From Cardiocondyla obscurior (Eukaryota > Arthropoda > Insecta > Hymenoptera > Formicidae), in assembly GCF_019399895.1 (NCBI RefSeq), contig NC_091869.1, forward strand, positions 7,006,001 through 7,070,000: a stretch of DNA of 64,000 nucleotides, written 5' to 3'. A program made the translations under genes and the position numbers. Below are positions 48,901 to 63,551 of this stretch, piece by piece. Within the stretch, counting starts at the first letter, position 1. Each line of letters starts with the position of its first letter. The notes beneath the pieces are model-generated. The model worked only from the letters and a program-made list of their open reading frames with translations. It had not been told where the DNA came from and did not search any database.

Positions 48901-51775
48901 TCGCCCAGCGCGGTAGGGTTGACGTTGACGGTGAGTCTATCGTTATCATTTCGACTTCCAGCCAATCACGTGGCAGTATCGCCGTAATACCGAACCGACT
49001 GTAAATATCTATATTTTCATCGAGAGGGGACATTTTATTCGCGGATGCCGCCTCTTTGAAAAGAGAAACGAGTCGCGAGCCCAGCGGTTTACACGTTACA
49101 CGGAAATTTTTTCGCCGTAAATCAGCGTTCCGGGAGTTAATCGCGGCTGCGGGCAAAGGGAGTCGCTATCGGACGAAGGGAAGCGAGACTGGGAGAATAA
49201 AGAGACGGAAAACGACGAAGGAAAACGACCCCGGGTCTTCTCTTTGAGATTAAGAAACGGATAAAGCTTGGGGCTGGAGAAGAGGCGAGTCACCAACGGT
49301 CGAGCTGGGGATCTTTAAATGCATAACACGTTTAATCCTTAGTAATACCTTGGCCCTTATCGTTCTTTACTTTCGAACAAAGGCTCCCTTCTACGCGCGT
49401 TCATGTTGCTCGCTGTTGCTCACCGTTGTTATTTCGCTTATCCCGCGGGCCTCTCTATCAGTCGGAATACCCTCGTTTCCGTATTCGACGAACGTGGCCG
49501 GCGCCAGAACAGTGACGAGGATAGTAAGAGGAAGGATGAAGAAGCGAAAGAGCAACGGGGAGATCTCCGTTCCGGAAAATAAACCATCCGTGGTACGCGG
49601 TCGTAGTTTCGAGTAAAATTTATCCCGTGGGTGTAAAAAAAAAAAAAAAAAAAAGACGGAAAGAGACGTTCTAAATCCGTTCGCTTTTCTCTGATCGGAA
49701 CGAAAATGAAACAAACAGATGATTCGCGTTGATCGTAATTACTCGTAGATCAGAAAAAACCTTGATTAGATTATTCCTTATTAAGATCTGGTAGTAAATT
49801 TTAAACGAGATAATCGGAGCTTTTTTGGCTTAAAAAAATTTTTTTACGATTAAGTCATTCTCGCGGGGCGAGAGGGAAACGAGAGGCGGCAGAACATTTC
49901 GATTTTACCACACGCAGATCGTTGACGATTACAACGGGGAATGTCTGTGGATAAAAGACTTGGGCGCTCTTTCGACATTATGATCGGAATAACGCGGGGC
50001 GGATTTTACTCCCTCATATTCTATGAAAAATTCGCGCTTCGCTTACGGATTTCCTAACGTCTCCCCGACGTCTCTACGATAATGGGGATTACGTGCCGCT
50101 CGGTCTCACGTGAATGTAAAAAATAGAAGGGACGCGCGGAGAAAGCCTCAGCCGGGTGCCTTTCCACGCGTGGGGCCAGCGAAAGAAAGCCCTAACGTTG
50201 TCGTCGAACGGCATGCGAGCGATTCGTCGAATCGGATACGGACCTCAACGATACCGCTGATCGCGTTCGCCTCGTTGTTTCGCGGAGAACAACGGCGACC
50301 GGTGAATGGGATGCGTCGAAACAAAACCTCTTTCTTCCCCCTTTTTGGTTCCCTCGGACATTTTCCGTCTGGATTACACGCGACGCGGCGTCGGGTTTCG
50401 AGCGGAGGAATCTCTCGGTTGCGCGGACCTCGTCTCCGGCCGGATGCTGCGATCGACCGATCGGGGCAACATTATGACGAAGGGATGCACGCGCAACGTA
50501 AATCCGTGTTATTTCGGACGTAATGGAATCGATAGAACGGACCGGTGCGTGTTTACTCGCGAAACAAGCGGAGTCAACGAAAAACGGAAGATTAAAATGG
50601 GACGCACCGGCGATCCGTGCGTTAAACGAAAATATTTTTTCGCGAGCAGCCGACAACGGTGATGAACTCGATATGTTTATTCCCGTCGGGCGTGTGCAAA
50701 CGATTTTTTTTTTTTCTTTCTTTGTCTTTCTATCTCTCTCTATTTCTCTTTCTCTTTTTTTTCGCGGCCTGAAATGTCTGTTTGAGCGCGCGTACGACCG
50801 GCCATTTTGCAAATATGTATTTTTGTCCCTTCGCAACGGGAGGTAAGGCGATTGGAAAGATAGAGGGAAAAATTGAATCTCGATCGACGGCAAGATGAAT
50901 CCATACCGTACGTGTCTCGCGCGACTGAACGAATGTTGCGAGGCCGCGTCGAGTCAGCGTCGCCGTCGGAAACAGATAAAAGGAAGGTGTGCGTATTTCT
51001 TTCTTTATTTTTATTTTTATTTTTTTTTCTCTCGAAATGGCGGACAGCTCGGGGAATGAGGCGGCGATCGAAGGAAAGTAGAATCGAGGCGGAGTTAGCG
51101 TGTGTCCGTGCAGTTTCCGCGGGGCGTAAAGTACAACCGCCGTCCATTAAGCTGCACTTACGGCGGCTCGAGTGTGCCGGTGCGCTTTATCGATATTATC
51201 GCGGCGCCCATTTAGGGTGCCATGTGCGTACAACGCGATTACAATTCCAGTACGATCGTGCTTGCAGTACCACGGAGCTAAAGTCAATTTAACCCGCGGT
51301 CCCGTACGAAGATGAGGCCGGCCGTCGCGGAACAAAAGAGTCTCGGAGACATAATCGGCGAAACTTTCGAGTGGCATCTTCGCGCGACCGTAGAAATGGG
51401 AAAACAAATGTCCCTCCGTCTTCTCGTACGGCACGGCCATAACGAAACACGCATTAAACCGGGGACCCGGGTGTCTTGCCGCGCGCCGTATATAGATAGG
51501 CGGAAATAAAAACAGGGGGATATTTGCATAAAATCGATTCACCGGATTTGCCGTCCCGATCGCGGCCGCCATCGCTTCGGGAAGCGTTCCGGCGAGCGAA
51601 AGAAAATTTGTAATAAATACGAGGACACGGCAGGTGGAGGCTGTGCATAGTTTATCCTAGTAGTAGCTACACGGAAAGAGTGCCATCGGCCCTGACATAT
51701 GGTCATTTAACATCCTTTAGGCAAATAAAAATCGAATGTAAGGTAAATGTTGTTTTAACGCAACTGTGCGGAACA

Positions 51776-51806
51776 GGAGAGGGGGAGGGGGAGGGGGAAG
51801 GGGGCA
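51776..51806 (+). repeat. GGGGGA tandem repeat
   Basis: Five G-runs of four or more separated by A or GA, a potential G-quadruplex on the plus strand. Confidence 0.75.
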
Positions 51807-53481
51807 GAAAAAAATCTCGTTATTTTTCGCGTCCGTCGAACGCGTTGTCCAGACACAAATGCGACGCGTATAGATATATTTTCGCCTAGTCGCGCATCCA
51901 ATGCCAATACGTTTGCTTGCAGCGTGTTATAGTCGTTCGCGATATCGCACGTTCGGAAGCTGACACTTTTAGTTCGATACCGTATAATGAATCGAAGCGG
52001 TGCCGTCTTCTTTGTATCGGACTCTGGAGACCACGCGGCGAACGGATCTTTCACACCGTGAGACTCTTTCTTTCACGCGTATCTTCCTGGTTCGTCGTGA
52101 CGTGCGATACGTAAACGCGCGAGGGCTGAAAGGGAAAAGGGGGGGAAAGAGTAGGTGAAAGAATAGGAAGAGAGACAAATGGAAAGTGGAGGGTCAGCGT
52201 ACGGGAAGAAATGGGATTTATCCCTTCCAAATAACCGGTACCTGTCGTTGCCCGTCGTTCGCAGGTCTCAGCCGTAGGAACTTGTCACGAGGAACGACGA
52301 CGCCGCGCCGTCCGCTTCGCGGGAATATTGCGCGAAAGAGGGAAAAAAGGACGTAGCACACGAGCGAAAAGATTGAAGAGTTAGCGCGGGCGGGCCGGGA
52401 CGAGGAACGACGGTAGCGGAAGATGGAAACGTTAGATTTTTCGTGTTCCTCCCGCAAAAGAGAGGAAGTGGATGGAAAGGCATTAGCGGGCGATAAAACC
52501 GTTCTCTCGTCTCTCTTCTTTCGTCTCTTTTTCGTTTTCTCCTCACCTTCCCGACGATCGTGTCGTCCCTTTTTCGTCGCGCCGTACCTCTGTCTCTTTT
52601 ATTGCCGCGCGAGTGCCGCGCATTTTTGTCGCGCATTCAAATATTGCGCGAGGAAGTTCGATCCACTTTCGGAAACGCGGCGGCGGCTGACGGCGGCAGG
52701 CAGGGAATGTCGATGGCGTGAGTAAACGAGTGTAATGTACCGTGCAGAATAGCTAGATGTGAATGCGCATGTGAGGCAGCGATAAAAGTTGATAGCCCCT
52801 TTGACGTCAGTAAGTTTCAATCTCGTAAAATTCTCAGCCGTAGAGTTTATAATATTCCGTTAGATCCGTGCTCCTGATTCTTTCCTCGTAGTTTCAGTGC
52901 GCAAGGTTTTCACGCGTAGAAGGCGTTTTTTTTTTTTTTTTATTCGGCAAACGACCGGAAACGGCCACGCTAGGTTTTGCCCGAGTGTTTCGCAACAGGG
53001 AAACATTATGCTAATCGGCAAAGAGCCGTCGGTTCGCTGCCCGGGTCAATAGATTCCGAAATAACCCGGGCCGTCCCGACAAAGGCGTGTCGTCCACAGG
53101 TCTCATTCTTTGGAATTTCAAGAGAAAATTGAAGCACTCTCTCGTTCGCGCGGTAAAGGGCACTTTCATTCGCGAAGAACCGCTTTGCGAAGATGGGGAC
53201 TGCGCCGGAAGCTAACCGGAGAATAACCAACGGAATCGACGAATTCACTCGGGCGTAGTGCGGACACATCCGCGCGCATCTCGAAGATTTCTCCGACAGT
53301 TCCGCTCCTGCGATCTTGAATTCGCAAAACCGCGGGCATTTCATCCACTCGTGTTTTATCCACCGGTGTATCTGTGTGCCTTCCCCTTACTTCGCGAGCT
53401 CTCCGCTTATTCGCGACGACTTAGGTAGGATGAAATAAATTTTTTACCTCTCTCGGGTCTATTGAGAATGAAATTTAATGG

Positions 53482-53529
53482 TTTTATACAAGCACGTTAA
53501 ACCGATGCGTTTGACGTGCTTGTATAAAA
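53482..53529. repeat. 48-nt near-perfect hairpin
   Basis: Arms 53482-53502 and 53509-53529 pair over 21 positions, 20 Watson-Crick and one that forms G-U in RNA. The loop is six bases, CGATGC. It is longer than a chance stem would normally be. It could be a tiny foldback element, a structured RNA or a recombination-prone palindrome. Confidence 0.85.
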
Positions 53530-56500
53530 ATTTATTTATAATTTCTTTTTTCTTTTTACATATATAAAATCATAATCCATTACTTTATATATATTATTTC
53601 ATATACGTGTAATAGCATAGACGAGAATTATTTTTGTCGATGACTAATATTGCTACGTTATCGTCCATCTGCTCTGAATTCTATAATTATGTTCTACCTA
53701 AATTAATATTTCTCTTATTTAATTGCTGCATGATAACATCTCTAATATTAATGTAGATCTCTTTCGCGGCTTTGCACACATATACGCGAAGAACACCCAC
53801 GCGCGCGTTTATGTTTATTAGAGAATCTTCAAGAAAAGCCGGATGTGCCCCTCAGCTTAAATTAGATCATGATCCAAAATTAATCCGACGTAGACGACGC
53901 TTTCCGCGTAATCGTATTTGCCTAAGTGACACTCCAAGATCCCCGTGCCTTTATTGGTCCTTAGCTTGATTCAAGTACTAATTATTTTCGGGAGATTAAT
54001 GTTGAACGCGCGGAAGTTGCGCTCGGCGACCTGTGCGGGAAATTTATCGCGCTAAGAGCGACGTGCACGTTCGACGATCATCTCGCGGAACGAGGTGAAA
54101 CGTGCTCAATGCGTAACGAATGCCGGCATCCACTTGCGATTAGCCGCGTTTGCACTCCGAATGCACTTGTATAGCTACGAGGCCGAGAGTCGGACGCGTA
54201 TTTGCGGTGGAAAAGCACTTCTCTCTCTCTGTGCGCTTCCTTTGCTCCAGCGTTCGTTATTTTTTCCAGAATGCTACTATTTTGGTACCCTTTTCCTCTT
54301 CTCCTCCGTTCGTTCTTTCTACTTTACGCGGTCCGCCGTGCTACGGAAAAGCTTCTTAAAAGGTGGTATCTACCTCTTTGTACGCGCCGCTTTTTTTTTC
54401 TTTTTTTTTTTTACCGCTGCCTTTCCTTCTCTATTTAAAATTCCTCGAGCTCGTAATTTTTAATAATGTTTATACAAAACTGTTAATAGAGAGCCACTGC
54501 TTTGCAGTTGTTAACGCCTTGGCTTTACTTTATATTTTTTTATGAGAAATATAATTGCTCCGTACATTCAGTCGTACTATACATACATATAATTTTTAAT
54601 AGATGACCCACATCGTGAAACATTTTCGCGAAACTCAACACGCTCGAGAGATGACAATATAATTTTCTTTTTTTTTTTTTTTTTTACGCGATATTCAGAG
54701 TTTTTCCTGCTTCCGCGATAAATGAATAAATTTCATCCAATTTTTTAGAAATTGGTTACGAAGAGGATACTATATTTTTCCGTCGGATTACGTTTTTATA
54801 AATTAATTAAATGTTAGCGATCTTCGTGCGCGTTCTACATGTGAAAGGCCATATATTATGCAGCCTCATTGGGGTTTGAATTATTATTTCACGCATTGAT
54901 AAACGGAAACGAAACTCTGATATTTCCATTATTTAATATTAAACCTAAAACGATAAATGATACATGAGAGACAAATCGATGTCGGTCGCTCGCCAGGGAT
55001 AATTATCAGGGAGAAGAGCAATCAAACGTGGCCTAATATTTCTTTGGGGGCGTGGCGCGGATAATATTTACAAGCAATTATCGCCCACTTGTGCGCGCAA
55101 CATTATTTTTGTTTTACTCGAAAATTGGCGTACAGCTTCGTACCGAGTGTATTAGTCGGCGCGCTGTTAGCTTAATTGTCCGCGCTGCAACGCGAATGAC
55201 ACGATTAATCATTTTGAGCCGGTGCGTATCAAACAATTGAAGTTGCGAGGTACGCTGGACTAAATGGGCTGAAGTAACCTGTCGTGTATCTGTGGGAACA
55301 CGTGCACTACATAATGGGAATGCGAGCAACGTGACGCGTTGCGATTTGACGGACAATGTGACAGGCGGACGAAGCGAAATAACTTGTAGCATTCTAAATC
55401 AAAGGTTCAAAATGCTCGCAAGAGTTTAGATCCCTAACTTCGAGGCTGTATCGTCGTCTGTAAAGTATAACACTTATAAAATATGTTGTACATGGGCGGG
55501 GACCCCACGAGGATCTTGTTGCGAAATAGGAAATGCCTTTTATTGATATAGATATGTATAAAAACTTTCGTAGGGACGTCAAACACCGTGAAACGTCTCG
55601 AGATAAATTAATTGTTATTTAAAATTTATTAAAGTCTGGATATGAATTGAAATGATATAAGTATTAAAGAAGTTCTTCGTATGGAATAATTACACTAATA
55701 ACTTTTTTTTTTTTTCTTGATACTACTAATTTTACTTTTTATTTTATTTAGGCGAATATCGATATTAATATTATATTTTTACATATAATTAAAAAATATT
55801 ATTATTAAAATTCTTAAAATTTATAGTGCAAATTAAAATAATGTGAAAAATACTCATAACATAGATTTTAATTGCCACTTTATAATTACAATGGGATATA
55901 TACGTATACGTTTATGAAAAAGAACATATGCTTTATAAGCTTTTTTTGTTATTACTTTGTCATATTTGCGCTTTACAAATTATCCAACTGGGAACAATTA
56001 TTTATTTTTGTTTTTCCAATAAACGAAATTAAATATTACGAATGGTAAAGAAATAAATTAAAATTACATAAATACATTTTATAGCCTGATTAATAATAAT
56101 TGCACAGCGTGCGTAATAAATATCAGCCGCAATATTATCATTATTATAGAACCTATGAATTGCAGACGGTATAGCATAGAAAGCTCTAGGATTAATATCT
56201 AATTTAGCCTAATGAAATATTTACAGATAAGACACCGCGTTCTCTGTAATTTCCGCGCAGTCTCACGCGATGTAAACCTCATAATATAAAATTTTTAATG
56301 ATGAGCGATGATAGAGTCAGGGGCCCATCCCTTCATTTTCCACGGCCATTTATTTCCTTTATTTTTACGAAGATTGCACAGCTGGCGGGATAAGGGGGTG
56401 CGAGGAAAAGGGGTAAAGGGCGTGAAACTTCGGTGATGAGTATATTCTTACGACGTGCTGAATTTTTTTTTACGACTACAGAAGAACGTACCGAGTCAGA

Positions 56501-56664
56501 GTAATGCTTCTATTACGTCCCGTCGTAATTGACGCAGTAAGCAGATCGATGAATACGTCAGCTATTCCAGGTAGACTTCGGACGCAAAAAAAGAATCTGT
56601 CAATTTTCTCTGCAGTGGTGTTACGTCGTCGACAGCAGATAAACGTTTGTTAGTTTTTTCTTTC

Positions 56665-56689
56665 TTTTTTTTTTTTTTTTTTTTTTTTT
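56665..56689. repeat. Poly-T run (25)
   Basis: Uninterrupted T homopolymer on the plus strand. No adjacent retrocopy or SINE body was recognised. Confidence 0.95.
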
Positions 56690-58660
56690 GAAGACAACAG
56701 ATATATAGTTTTAACGGAGCCCTTATTGCGAACCTCGCAATGTATTATGAAACCTATCTTCTCATCAGAACATTTACGCGCAACGTCTAATACACTCAAG
56801 TAGAACGAACACACGTTTGACGAGGTAGTTCACGGTTTATTCTAATTCTTCCCCGAACTGCGCAGCAAACGACAAGCACTTTGACGGTACAGTTTAATCC
56901 CGTCACTCCGAGGGTAGACCGCCTATTCCGTTCTACGTTAAGTACTCATTAATGTCGCAAAGTATCCCTGACTCCGCATGATTATGCCGGTACGTACGTA
57001 TTACCACTCGTAACTAGGCGACGACAGCCGTGTCGTTTCTGACTGTAGGCCGCGCATGATTTAAGCCTCGGCGCGAGTATATAACACGCGTTCCGCGGAG
57101 CAAGGAAGAGCTTACGACTGCCGTTGGTGAATTACGCCCATCGATCGGCGCATTGTAACGTCGTTAAGGGACCGTGGATAGGCACGCGAGATCGTTTGAG
57201 GAGATGGCGGAATGATAAAAGATTCGATCGGAAAGGGGGGGGGGCATCCTCACGACGTCGGTGGCGCGGCACGCCGGTGTTCTTATGGAAATGTGGATTC
57301 CGAGCCGGCGGAACACGACGAATATACAAGACGATCGACCGAGCCCAGAGCAGCCGAATGGTCGTGCTTTTAGAGACCGTGAATTTTTCACAAGGATAAT
57401 ACGGCTCAGACGAGATCCCCCTATTAGGTACAGAGAAGGAGGAATATTGTTTTCTTCGCCGACGAACGCGAGACGGTTTCGTGTCTCTGTACGCGCTATA
57501 GGATTTCCAGGATCTCCGTGAAGTTATCAGTAGCACATCCTCCATTATGCGCCTTCCGTAGACATTTTCGAAACCCTGTCACTAATGTTTTGACAAATAA
57601 GTCGTTTCAAGTACGAAAAATTTGGCGACTCCTCGGTAAATTCGCGCGGAATTTTTCTCGCACGAGGAAAAGTTATCTCGCGACGTGTGGCCTTTCGAAA
57701 CTGATCGTAACCTTTTCTATATTGTCCGAAAGTGGCTTTAACCTCGACCCCGGGCTATGTTTGGCGTTATCATCTAACGCGCAACGAACATATTCATTTT
57801 AATGTACGTCTTTCGTGCAATCGATAGCTTATTCGGGAGTTTAAAGATAAATTTTTAATTGGCACAAATTGTGCGCGCCAGTGTGCCAGTTGCTAGGTAA
57901 AAGGCTATTAAGGAAACGAACACACGTTTTCCTTTATTCGCTGCTGATTTGCGTATCCACTCATTTGCGCAAAGCAAATATGCGTGAGTAGAGTGCCTGC
58001 TTGAGATAATGGCATCCTTTCGACGCGTTTTCAACGACGCGCGAAATTGCACCGAGATACAACGCAAAGAGAAAACAACTGCAATGAGTAATTCATTTTC
58101 GTCACTTTGCTGAATTATTTGTAGGGAAATTATACACCTTGCGTTCGATTATACACACGAGACAAATTCTATTTGCATGATAATTTTTATCGGAAATAAT
58201 TTTTGTTTTATGCGAAACAAAATTAGTTAATTAAAAAAAGAAAAAGTATATTAATTTAACTGATCGACAATAATGAATATTACTTTCACGTACCTATTTA
58301 ATCTAAGTACGAATCAATGATTAAATTGATTTTACAAGAAATAAAAAAACAAATAAATAAAGATACACAAACTCGAATGTCTTCTTAAGACAGTTACTCG
58401 TTCGGGAACGGTAGGAAATTACAAGTAAAAATTATATCAATTTAAAAATGTAATCTCGAAACGTTTGTAAAATGACAATTATTTCTATTTGTTTGCCTCG
58501 AGCTTAAAATATCACGAATGCACTCCTTTCGTTCACTGTACCTTCAATTACGAAAGAAGAGGGGAACCGGGTCAAGAACTGAAATGGCATTATTTGACAG
58601 GATAGGTCCTCTCCTCACGGTTGGTCGATATCGATTGCGCTAACAAGATAACTCGATCGT

Positions 58661-58711
58661 CCAGTAGTCAGACCGCGCCAGTAGTCAGCCACTACCATTA
58701 GTCAGACTCAG
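58661..58711. repeat. Three tandem 17-bp repeats
   Basis: Three consecutive 17-mers share the core CCAGTAGTCAG or CCATTAGTCAG, starting at 58661, 58678 and 58695. The flanks are unrelated. Confidence 0.85.
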
Positions 58712-61700
58712 AAGCGGTCTTCGCGTCACGGACGGGCCAATAAAGTACCGACCAAAGGCGAGAGATCCTCACGCCTCGAGAAACGATTTTTGTAACGCGA
58801 TCTGGCGTGACGCTCGATTACCCCGAGGCGCTTAGAACGAAACGCGAGAACGAATTGGAGCATAATTCAAAGAAATCGCCGATCACGTGCTTAAAGCCTC
58901 CGCTGGCTGTCTTTAGTTTGACATATGTATCCGCTAACGTTCGGTGCATCAGATCCGCGGCGGTCTCAAGCGTAACGTGTATGCAGCGAAATACGATAAG
59001 AGCAGCTTTGAAATATAATTTTTCACCCAGTTGAAAATAAAGTAGCTATGAAATTAAATACGGATTTTAATTCCTTGCAAGATTTGATTTCTGGTAGTTC
59101 GTTTAATTCACAAAATATGTTATAATCTTACACATTTATGTAGGAACTCATTAAAATTGATAATGTCACTAGGTCGAAGATTTATTTTTACGATCTCTTG
59201 TTCTACTGAATCATTGATTAAACGTCTAAGGAAGAAGGGTTTCATGTTCCTATTTTTGTGCTATCGATTAGTCCGGCGATGTCCACCACAAATTCGATTG
59301 CGGGCGAACTTACGGCCAGCCAGACTCGTTTTGCGGATAATAAATCGAGGGCGATAGATTCGCTGGCGGATTGCAGCACGAACTGGACTAGCTAGAAAGA
59401 AACGAGGGAGGGTCGATACATATTTTATTTCGCGCTAGGTTTCCTTGGCACGCCGGCGATTTTCCAGATATCTGGATTCCTCGAACGGATCATTTATCGG
59501 GTTAAACTAAACTAAAAAAAAAAAAAAGAAATAAAATAAAAAGAAAAAAATAATCCAAGGTATAAGATGAGGAATGTGCGCGATATATGATTGCAATCGT
59601 CCATGGTTACTTTTATTTTGCTGCGTGAAATTAATTAAAAACAACGGTGTATCTTTCATTTTCTCTCTCTCTCTCTTTCTCTTTTTTTTTCTCCCTGATT
59701 TTTCAACCAATTGTGATTACAGTAGTCTTCCCAATTTTGGCAATTACCCGCGGCACATCCTGCAACAGTATCGGATTACGGTACCGACTACATCGGCACC
59801 CCTGCGTAGCCACGGGCAGTAATGTTTACGTTAGCATACTAATAATGACGTGGCTCCCGGACTCTCAATATTATACAAGCGCGAACGACTAGTTAGTCGG
59901 CGGTCCATTCTATTTTAGAACGATTCTGGAAATTCACTTCGGTAGTAACGCAACGATAAAATGGTAGAAATAATTCCTCTGCCTCTCTCTCTTATCCTCT
60001 TTTTCTCTTTACCCTGAGGGACGACTACGGTAATAACGATAAATAACAAAGTACGACACGTTTCAGTTAAAGAATATGTATTTAGAAGTATGTTTGTCAA
60101 ACAGAATGACGTTAAAGTGTACGCGTGCGTGTTTTTTTTTTTTTCTTCTTTTTCTTTTCTTTTTTTCTTTCATGCATGTAAATGGAGCACGCGAATTTAT
60201 TCGCGTGGAACGTAACTTAACAATGCAGCGTAAAAGATAGTAGCGTTTACAGGAACGGGAGGAAAAGCAAAAAATTTGGAAAGTACGTTTTGTATATAAT
60301 TTCTGTAACTAGGAAGATAACAAAACGAAATAGCGCTAAATTTCGCTTACACGTAGTGGAATATTGCGGGCATCGCGCGTGGCGCCGCGGGAAGTAGCGC
60401 GTCGCGTCGCGAAGTACGCTGAAAATGAGCGAAAATAAAGAAATTTACAATTTTCCGACACATTCATTAACTTATAGGTGGTTTAATGCGATAGAACGTG
60501 GAAAATTTTGCGAATTAATTAACGTAAAATATCAAAATTTTCAAGCTACCGATACGTTGTGTGCAATTTCACTTTAGTTGCGTAACAAAACAATGTAAAA
60601 GCGGAAATGAACTTTGTGCAAAAGCAGATACGGTATCGTGCGCGGCCGTAATGTTTTCCACATGTATAATATAAAATATACGTGGGATGTCGAGTGAGCG
60701 AGGAAGAGAGAGAGAGAAAGAGAGAGGATGTATCTCTAGAAACACATATTGCGAATATGTGTAAATAGAGACATCAAAAATTCGCCGACAGAATTATTAT
60801 TTTACAATATACGACAAACAATTTGGAGTTGCGAACAGTAGCGTAAAAGAAATGCGCGAAACTTACACCGTAAATAATTAAATACAGAGAATTATATATT
60901 TCGCATTATATGTCACTAAATAAACGTTGAATATTTAATCCGACTGTGCGATGAATATAAACGAGAACTTTGTGCAAACGTAACATTATTTGCGTGAGGG
61001 ATAAGTAAAAAAAAAAATAAAAAAATAATAAAATAAAATAAAATAAAATAAAATAAAATAGAATAAAATAAAATAAAAAGCAGAAACGGCAAAAAATAAG
61101 GCAGCATGTCGCAGTGCTGACGACGCGCGAGAGAAGCGAGACCAAGAGCTTTCCAAGCTGGTCGATTTGTCAAGCGGAGCAGACGTCGATACGCAAATAT
61201 AGCGTAACGGGTGTAACGGGCGGGCGCGAGAGATTTAAGGTACGTGTAAACAGGGGCGCGAGACAACGGAGAGGGACGGGGAGGGGGAGGGAGAAAGCGA
61301 GATAGGGGTGGCGGCGTTTGTCGCCGGTATTGTAAAGCAATCAGTTTCGTATTCGTCGCGCTGACGCGTCGCGAATTCGCGCCCGGCTTGCAACGGGCTT
61401 ACTTTACAAAGGCGATTTGCAGTCCGCGCGACTGCAACGAAATAGCACGTTGCCAAGATCCTCGCGATGACAATTCCGCTTCCAGCACCTTCCCCCCTTC
61501 CTCCCCCCACCCTTGTGCGCGTATCGCGGGGTGCAGTTTGCAGTTCTATCGGTTTTGCGATCTTCTTTCGCGCGGGCGCGCAAACAGGGCCGGTTATTCA
61601 AGTGCTTTAATGACAAAAACATTCGGACACGCTGGGCGTTTCGCGCGAAGGACTTTTGCGAGCACGATCGGCACTTCAAGGCACAAACGCGCTGGGCGCT

Positions 61701-63472
61701 ATGCACGGAGTGTGTAACAAGATATAAATCGCGAAAATCACCGGTCACGTACTTAGAGTCGATTTCCACTTTCGAACGAGTTCGCTTGCTGATCGTCCAG
61801 CGTATCACGGCGTCGAATGAACCAACCGGCGCGGGGGTGGACCTAAGAGTTCCTCGCTCGCGGGATAATAAATCGCCCGTGGAGGTACTCTCGAACCGCG
61901 ACTACTAAAACGAATTATAGTACGGACGAGCTGCTCGGATGGTCACGTAGAGGAAAAATTAGTGTTTCACGGGCTACAAACTCACCGAACAAATCGCCCG
62001 CCCAAGTTTCGTACATTATTTCAAATTATTCCACTTCCGCCATTAGTCTCCGCCGTTAGAGCCTCGCGAGCGCCGGCTCGTTTACCTCTAACTTTTCCGG
62101 ATTACTTCCCCGCCGAGATGCACCTAATTGGTATGGCGATTAATGGCGAATATATCGGCGGAGTCTGGCGGTCCTTTTTCACTGGGAAACACCGGCCGTC
62201 CATCTAACCTAGTCCATACTTTTGCGGGTGAAAAAAGAAAAAAAAAAAAAAAAAAAAAAGAAAGTTGAATGTTTAATGATAAATGGTAAAAAACGAAATT
62301 AAATTTTGCACCTGTGCACGTCGGTGTTGCAGCCCGAGATGCGAAATCCATACACTTATGTACCGAAATATTATCTGTCAACTTGGATTCCCGATTGTGA
62401 TTCACCGGCTTCACTAAATAACGTAATTCACTGTCAATTAACGCGACAGCGATAAATTCGTTCGCGCCCTTTTTCACTTTCTCTCTCTTTCTCCCTATCG
62501 TATCACCTACTAATTTTCATCACGTCACCCAAGAATTAATGTCCGGCACGCGACATGTATCTGAGTTTGTCTCATACGTATAAATGAATGCAGCCTGCTA
62601 TTATCGGGACGCGCGCGGGGAAGGTAGGGCAGACCGGAAATGCCGCGGAGGCGCGTGTCCGATCGCACTCTTGTAGCTCAGTCGCGCGGAAATTTGCGGC
62701 GGGCGGTGAATCAATTCATAGAGCGAAGTCGGCTATCGGGCGTAGTCTTTCCACGCCCGTCAATCGACGGATACACGCCGGCAATAGTGTCGGCGGTGTC
62801 GGCGGCGTAGATTCACGGTGGATACGCATAACGTGCAGCGATGACGCCTAATTGCATAAATAATTCAACGGACACGAACGCACGGCAGGTATACGGTGGG
62901 TGTAGTTATTGTCCGCGTATAACGAAGCGTTAGTCTGTTATCCGCCGGTTATATCGTCAGACGGGGACAGGTGCCGTGGATCCTCTCGAAATTCCAAAAC
63001 ACCCGGCCGCGTTCTTCCCGATCGTAGTAATTTTCCCGGAGAGCTCGGATAATACAGCAGCGATCCGCTTGTCAACGCGACAGCTTTTCGGCGCACGTGA
63101 ATTCACGCGCGATCGAAACCCCCCGCGGTAGTATACCATCTGAAATTATGATTTTCCTGTACGTATGCGAATATTTACCCGACAACGTTACGTAGATTTC
63201 GCAAGAAATATAATGCACGTTTCTCTGTATTAGAGGGGGAAATAAATATATTTTCCGGGGAATATAATTCTGCAGGAAAGCGTATCAAAGTGAGAGGTTC
63301 TGCATTCGTGATAATAATATTAAATGCATAGAGATATGTTATTAAAATTATAATAACAATTATAAAATGTTAGTAATAATTGACACTAATAACAATAATT
63401 TAATGAACGTGATATGCAAATTGAGAGCAGAATGTATCTCATGTCCGATTGAAATAAGCAAATTGAAATAAG
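58712..63472. other. Noncoding tract
   Basis: No supported genes. It contains CT-rich and poly-A stretches (59510-59700), an AAAAT array at 61016, and a CpG-rich stretch at 61.1-62.9 kb with overlapping open frames on both strands and no recognisable domain. Confidence 0.6.
61016..61078. repeat. (AAAAT)n pentanucleotide microsatellite
   Basis: About 11 AAAAT units with one G substitution. Confidence 0.95.
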
Positions 63473-63551
63473 CAATAAGTAATCAAATATTTGACAATAT
63501 GAAGTTTCACAATGAGTAATCCGATATTGTCAAATATCTGATTACTCATTG
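63473..63551. repeat. 79-bp inverted repeat with nested copies
   Basis: Arms 63473-63500 and 63524-63551 match at 26 of 28 positions. The loop carries an extra CAATGAGTAATC that can pair with the same right arm, giving an alternative stem at 63504-63558. Confidence 0.85.

Larger units (their letters stand above)
48901..58660. other. Noncoding tract
   Basis: CpG-rich from 49 to 53 kb, then AT-rich at 55.6-56.3 kb. The longest open frame (50192-50893, minus) is Arg/Ser/Lys-rich without a domain. It holds a G-rich repeat at 51776, a hairpin at 53482, a 25-T run at 56665 and ten consecutive G at 57235. Confidence 0.6.

Noticed and set aside
50192..50893. 233-codon open frame on the minus strand, the longest in the window
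   Set aside because: It is Arg/Ser/Lys-rich, overlaps several frames on the plus strand, has no domain or supporting splice context, and lies in CpG-rich sequence where stops are scarce.
57073..57081. TATATAA motif in a CpG-rich stretch near 57.07 kb
   Set aside because: No initiator, donor or open frame at a suitable distance. TATA-like strings are common in this sequence.
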